Assembly: GCA_019744815.1 (NCBI GenBank)
Contig: JAIEUA010000008.1
Span: 1-64,000, forward strand
Direction of reading: 5' to 3'
Source: Phycisphaerales bacterium
Lineage (GTDB): Bacteria; Planctomycetota; Phycisphaerae; Phycisphaerales; UBA1924
DNA length: 64,000 bases
Positions 63,618 to 64,000 of the stretch are shown here, one piece after another (position 1 is the stretch's first letter; each line of letters opens with the position of its first letter). The notes below the pieces were generated by a model. It was not told the origin of the DNA. It was given only the letters and a program-made list of their open reading frames with translations, and searched no databases. A program made the position numbers and the translations under genes.

Positions 63618-63986
63618 TCACTCGCGCCCGCCCGTCAGCTCGTCGATGGCTTCGTCCGGCCCCGCCGCGTGCAATGAGTCGATGCGGAGTGACGGAAACC
63701 GCGACGCCAGATCGTCCTGGCGCAGCCCTGCCGCCAGCACCTTGCCGCTGCGGTCCAAGACCGTGTACACCGGCTCGCCGCGGCTGGAGTCCACCCGAAC
63801 GACATGGTCCGCACCGATCAGCGTCACCAAAGTCTTCCCCGCCGCGGCGGTCTCGCGAGCCCCCAGCGTGGCGGTTTTTGCGCTGGCGCTGGAAGCGGAC
63901 AGAGAGCGACCCAGCGCGACCACCACGACAAACGCGGCGGTGAGCCCGATCCATTCCTGCGTCGACAGGGGCCTGATGGTTGACAT
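63618..63986 (-). CDS. membrane-anchored small protein, function unknown
   Basis: A 122-residue protein starting at ATG 63986, with one N-terminal helix (WIGLTAAFVVVVALGRSL, about 12-29). The following domain has short beta segments (LVTLIGADHVVRVDSSRGEP, YTVLDRSGKVLAAGLRQDD). It precedes nadD by 33 bases on the same strand and may be cotranscribed. No family assigned. Confidence 0.65.
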   Translation of the reverse strand: MSTIRPLSTQEWIGLTAAFVVVVALGRSLSASSASAKTATLGARETAAAGKTLVTLIGADHVVRVDSSRGEPVYTVLDRSGKVLAAGLRQDDLASRFPSLRIDSLHAAGPDEAIDELTGGRE

Positions 63987-64000
63987 TCAACTCACATCGG

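Overview
The window looks like a chromosomal segment of a GC-rich planctomycete, most likely from the Phycisphaerae. This rests on gene content, not on any search: secreted proteins ending in paired type-I dockerin-like EF-hand motifs (DLNxDxxVDDxDF...LCP), a run of proteins with PEP-CTERM sorting signals (P-x-PG, a hydrophobic helix, then RRRR), HAF and parallel beta-helix repeat proteins, an ECF sigma factor with a membrane tail, and a pseudopilin. The genes are mostly short transcription units with housekeeping and surface genes intermixed.

Layout. 90-8406: dockerin-tagged subtilase, upp, a methyltransferase, an alpha-toroid protein, a zinc-ribbon membrane protein, an HtrA-like pseudoprotease and a HAF protein. 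8488-9300: an IS200-like element bounded by ~120-bp inverted arms built of hairpins. 9456-21227: active HtrA/PDZ protease, purK, purE, a glycosyltransferase, coaD, an MBL-like protein, a DUF3592-type protein and, continuing to 22421, three thioredoxin-fold paralogues. 22673-32277: five secreted proteins (two beta-helix, two dockerin, one serine beta-lactamase-like) and oligopeptidase B. 32481-35049: a redox cluster (MarR regulator, flavodoxin-like reductase, VOC protein, pirin) with two matching candidate operators. 35366-43242: a Pro/Tyr-rich secreted protein, a glycosyltransferase-KdsC-like phosphatase fusion, pabB and ppdK. 43339-48088: PEP-CTERM HAF protein, sigma factor-pseudopilin pair, flagellin. 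49600-55367: six PEP-CTERM genes in a row on the minus strand. 55635-63986: a large repeat protein with dockerin tail, a VOC protein, nuoG, small membrane proteins, a PEP-CTERM protein and nadD.

The strongest unusual signal is the repeat content. At least seven families of short palindromic or inverted-repeat elements are scattered between genes, often 3-8 nt after a stop codon. At two places they lie inside genes in frame: two families in the subtilase between its propeptide and catalytic domain (1566-1745), and three hairpins in the chorismate-binding domain of pabB (38790-38927). This parallels the protein-coding palindromic elements known from Rickettsia. I have no evidence that it has been described in this group.

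Other points: three enzymes with degenerate active sites (HtrA-like, MBL-like, TlpA-like), each near or resembling an intact relative or fold; two single-base frameshifts (the transposase and one PEP-CTERM gene), which may be real or assembly errors; a 58-residue membrane ORF after nuoG. I found no rRNA, convincing tRNA, CRISPR array, or prophage.
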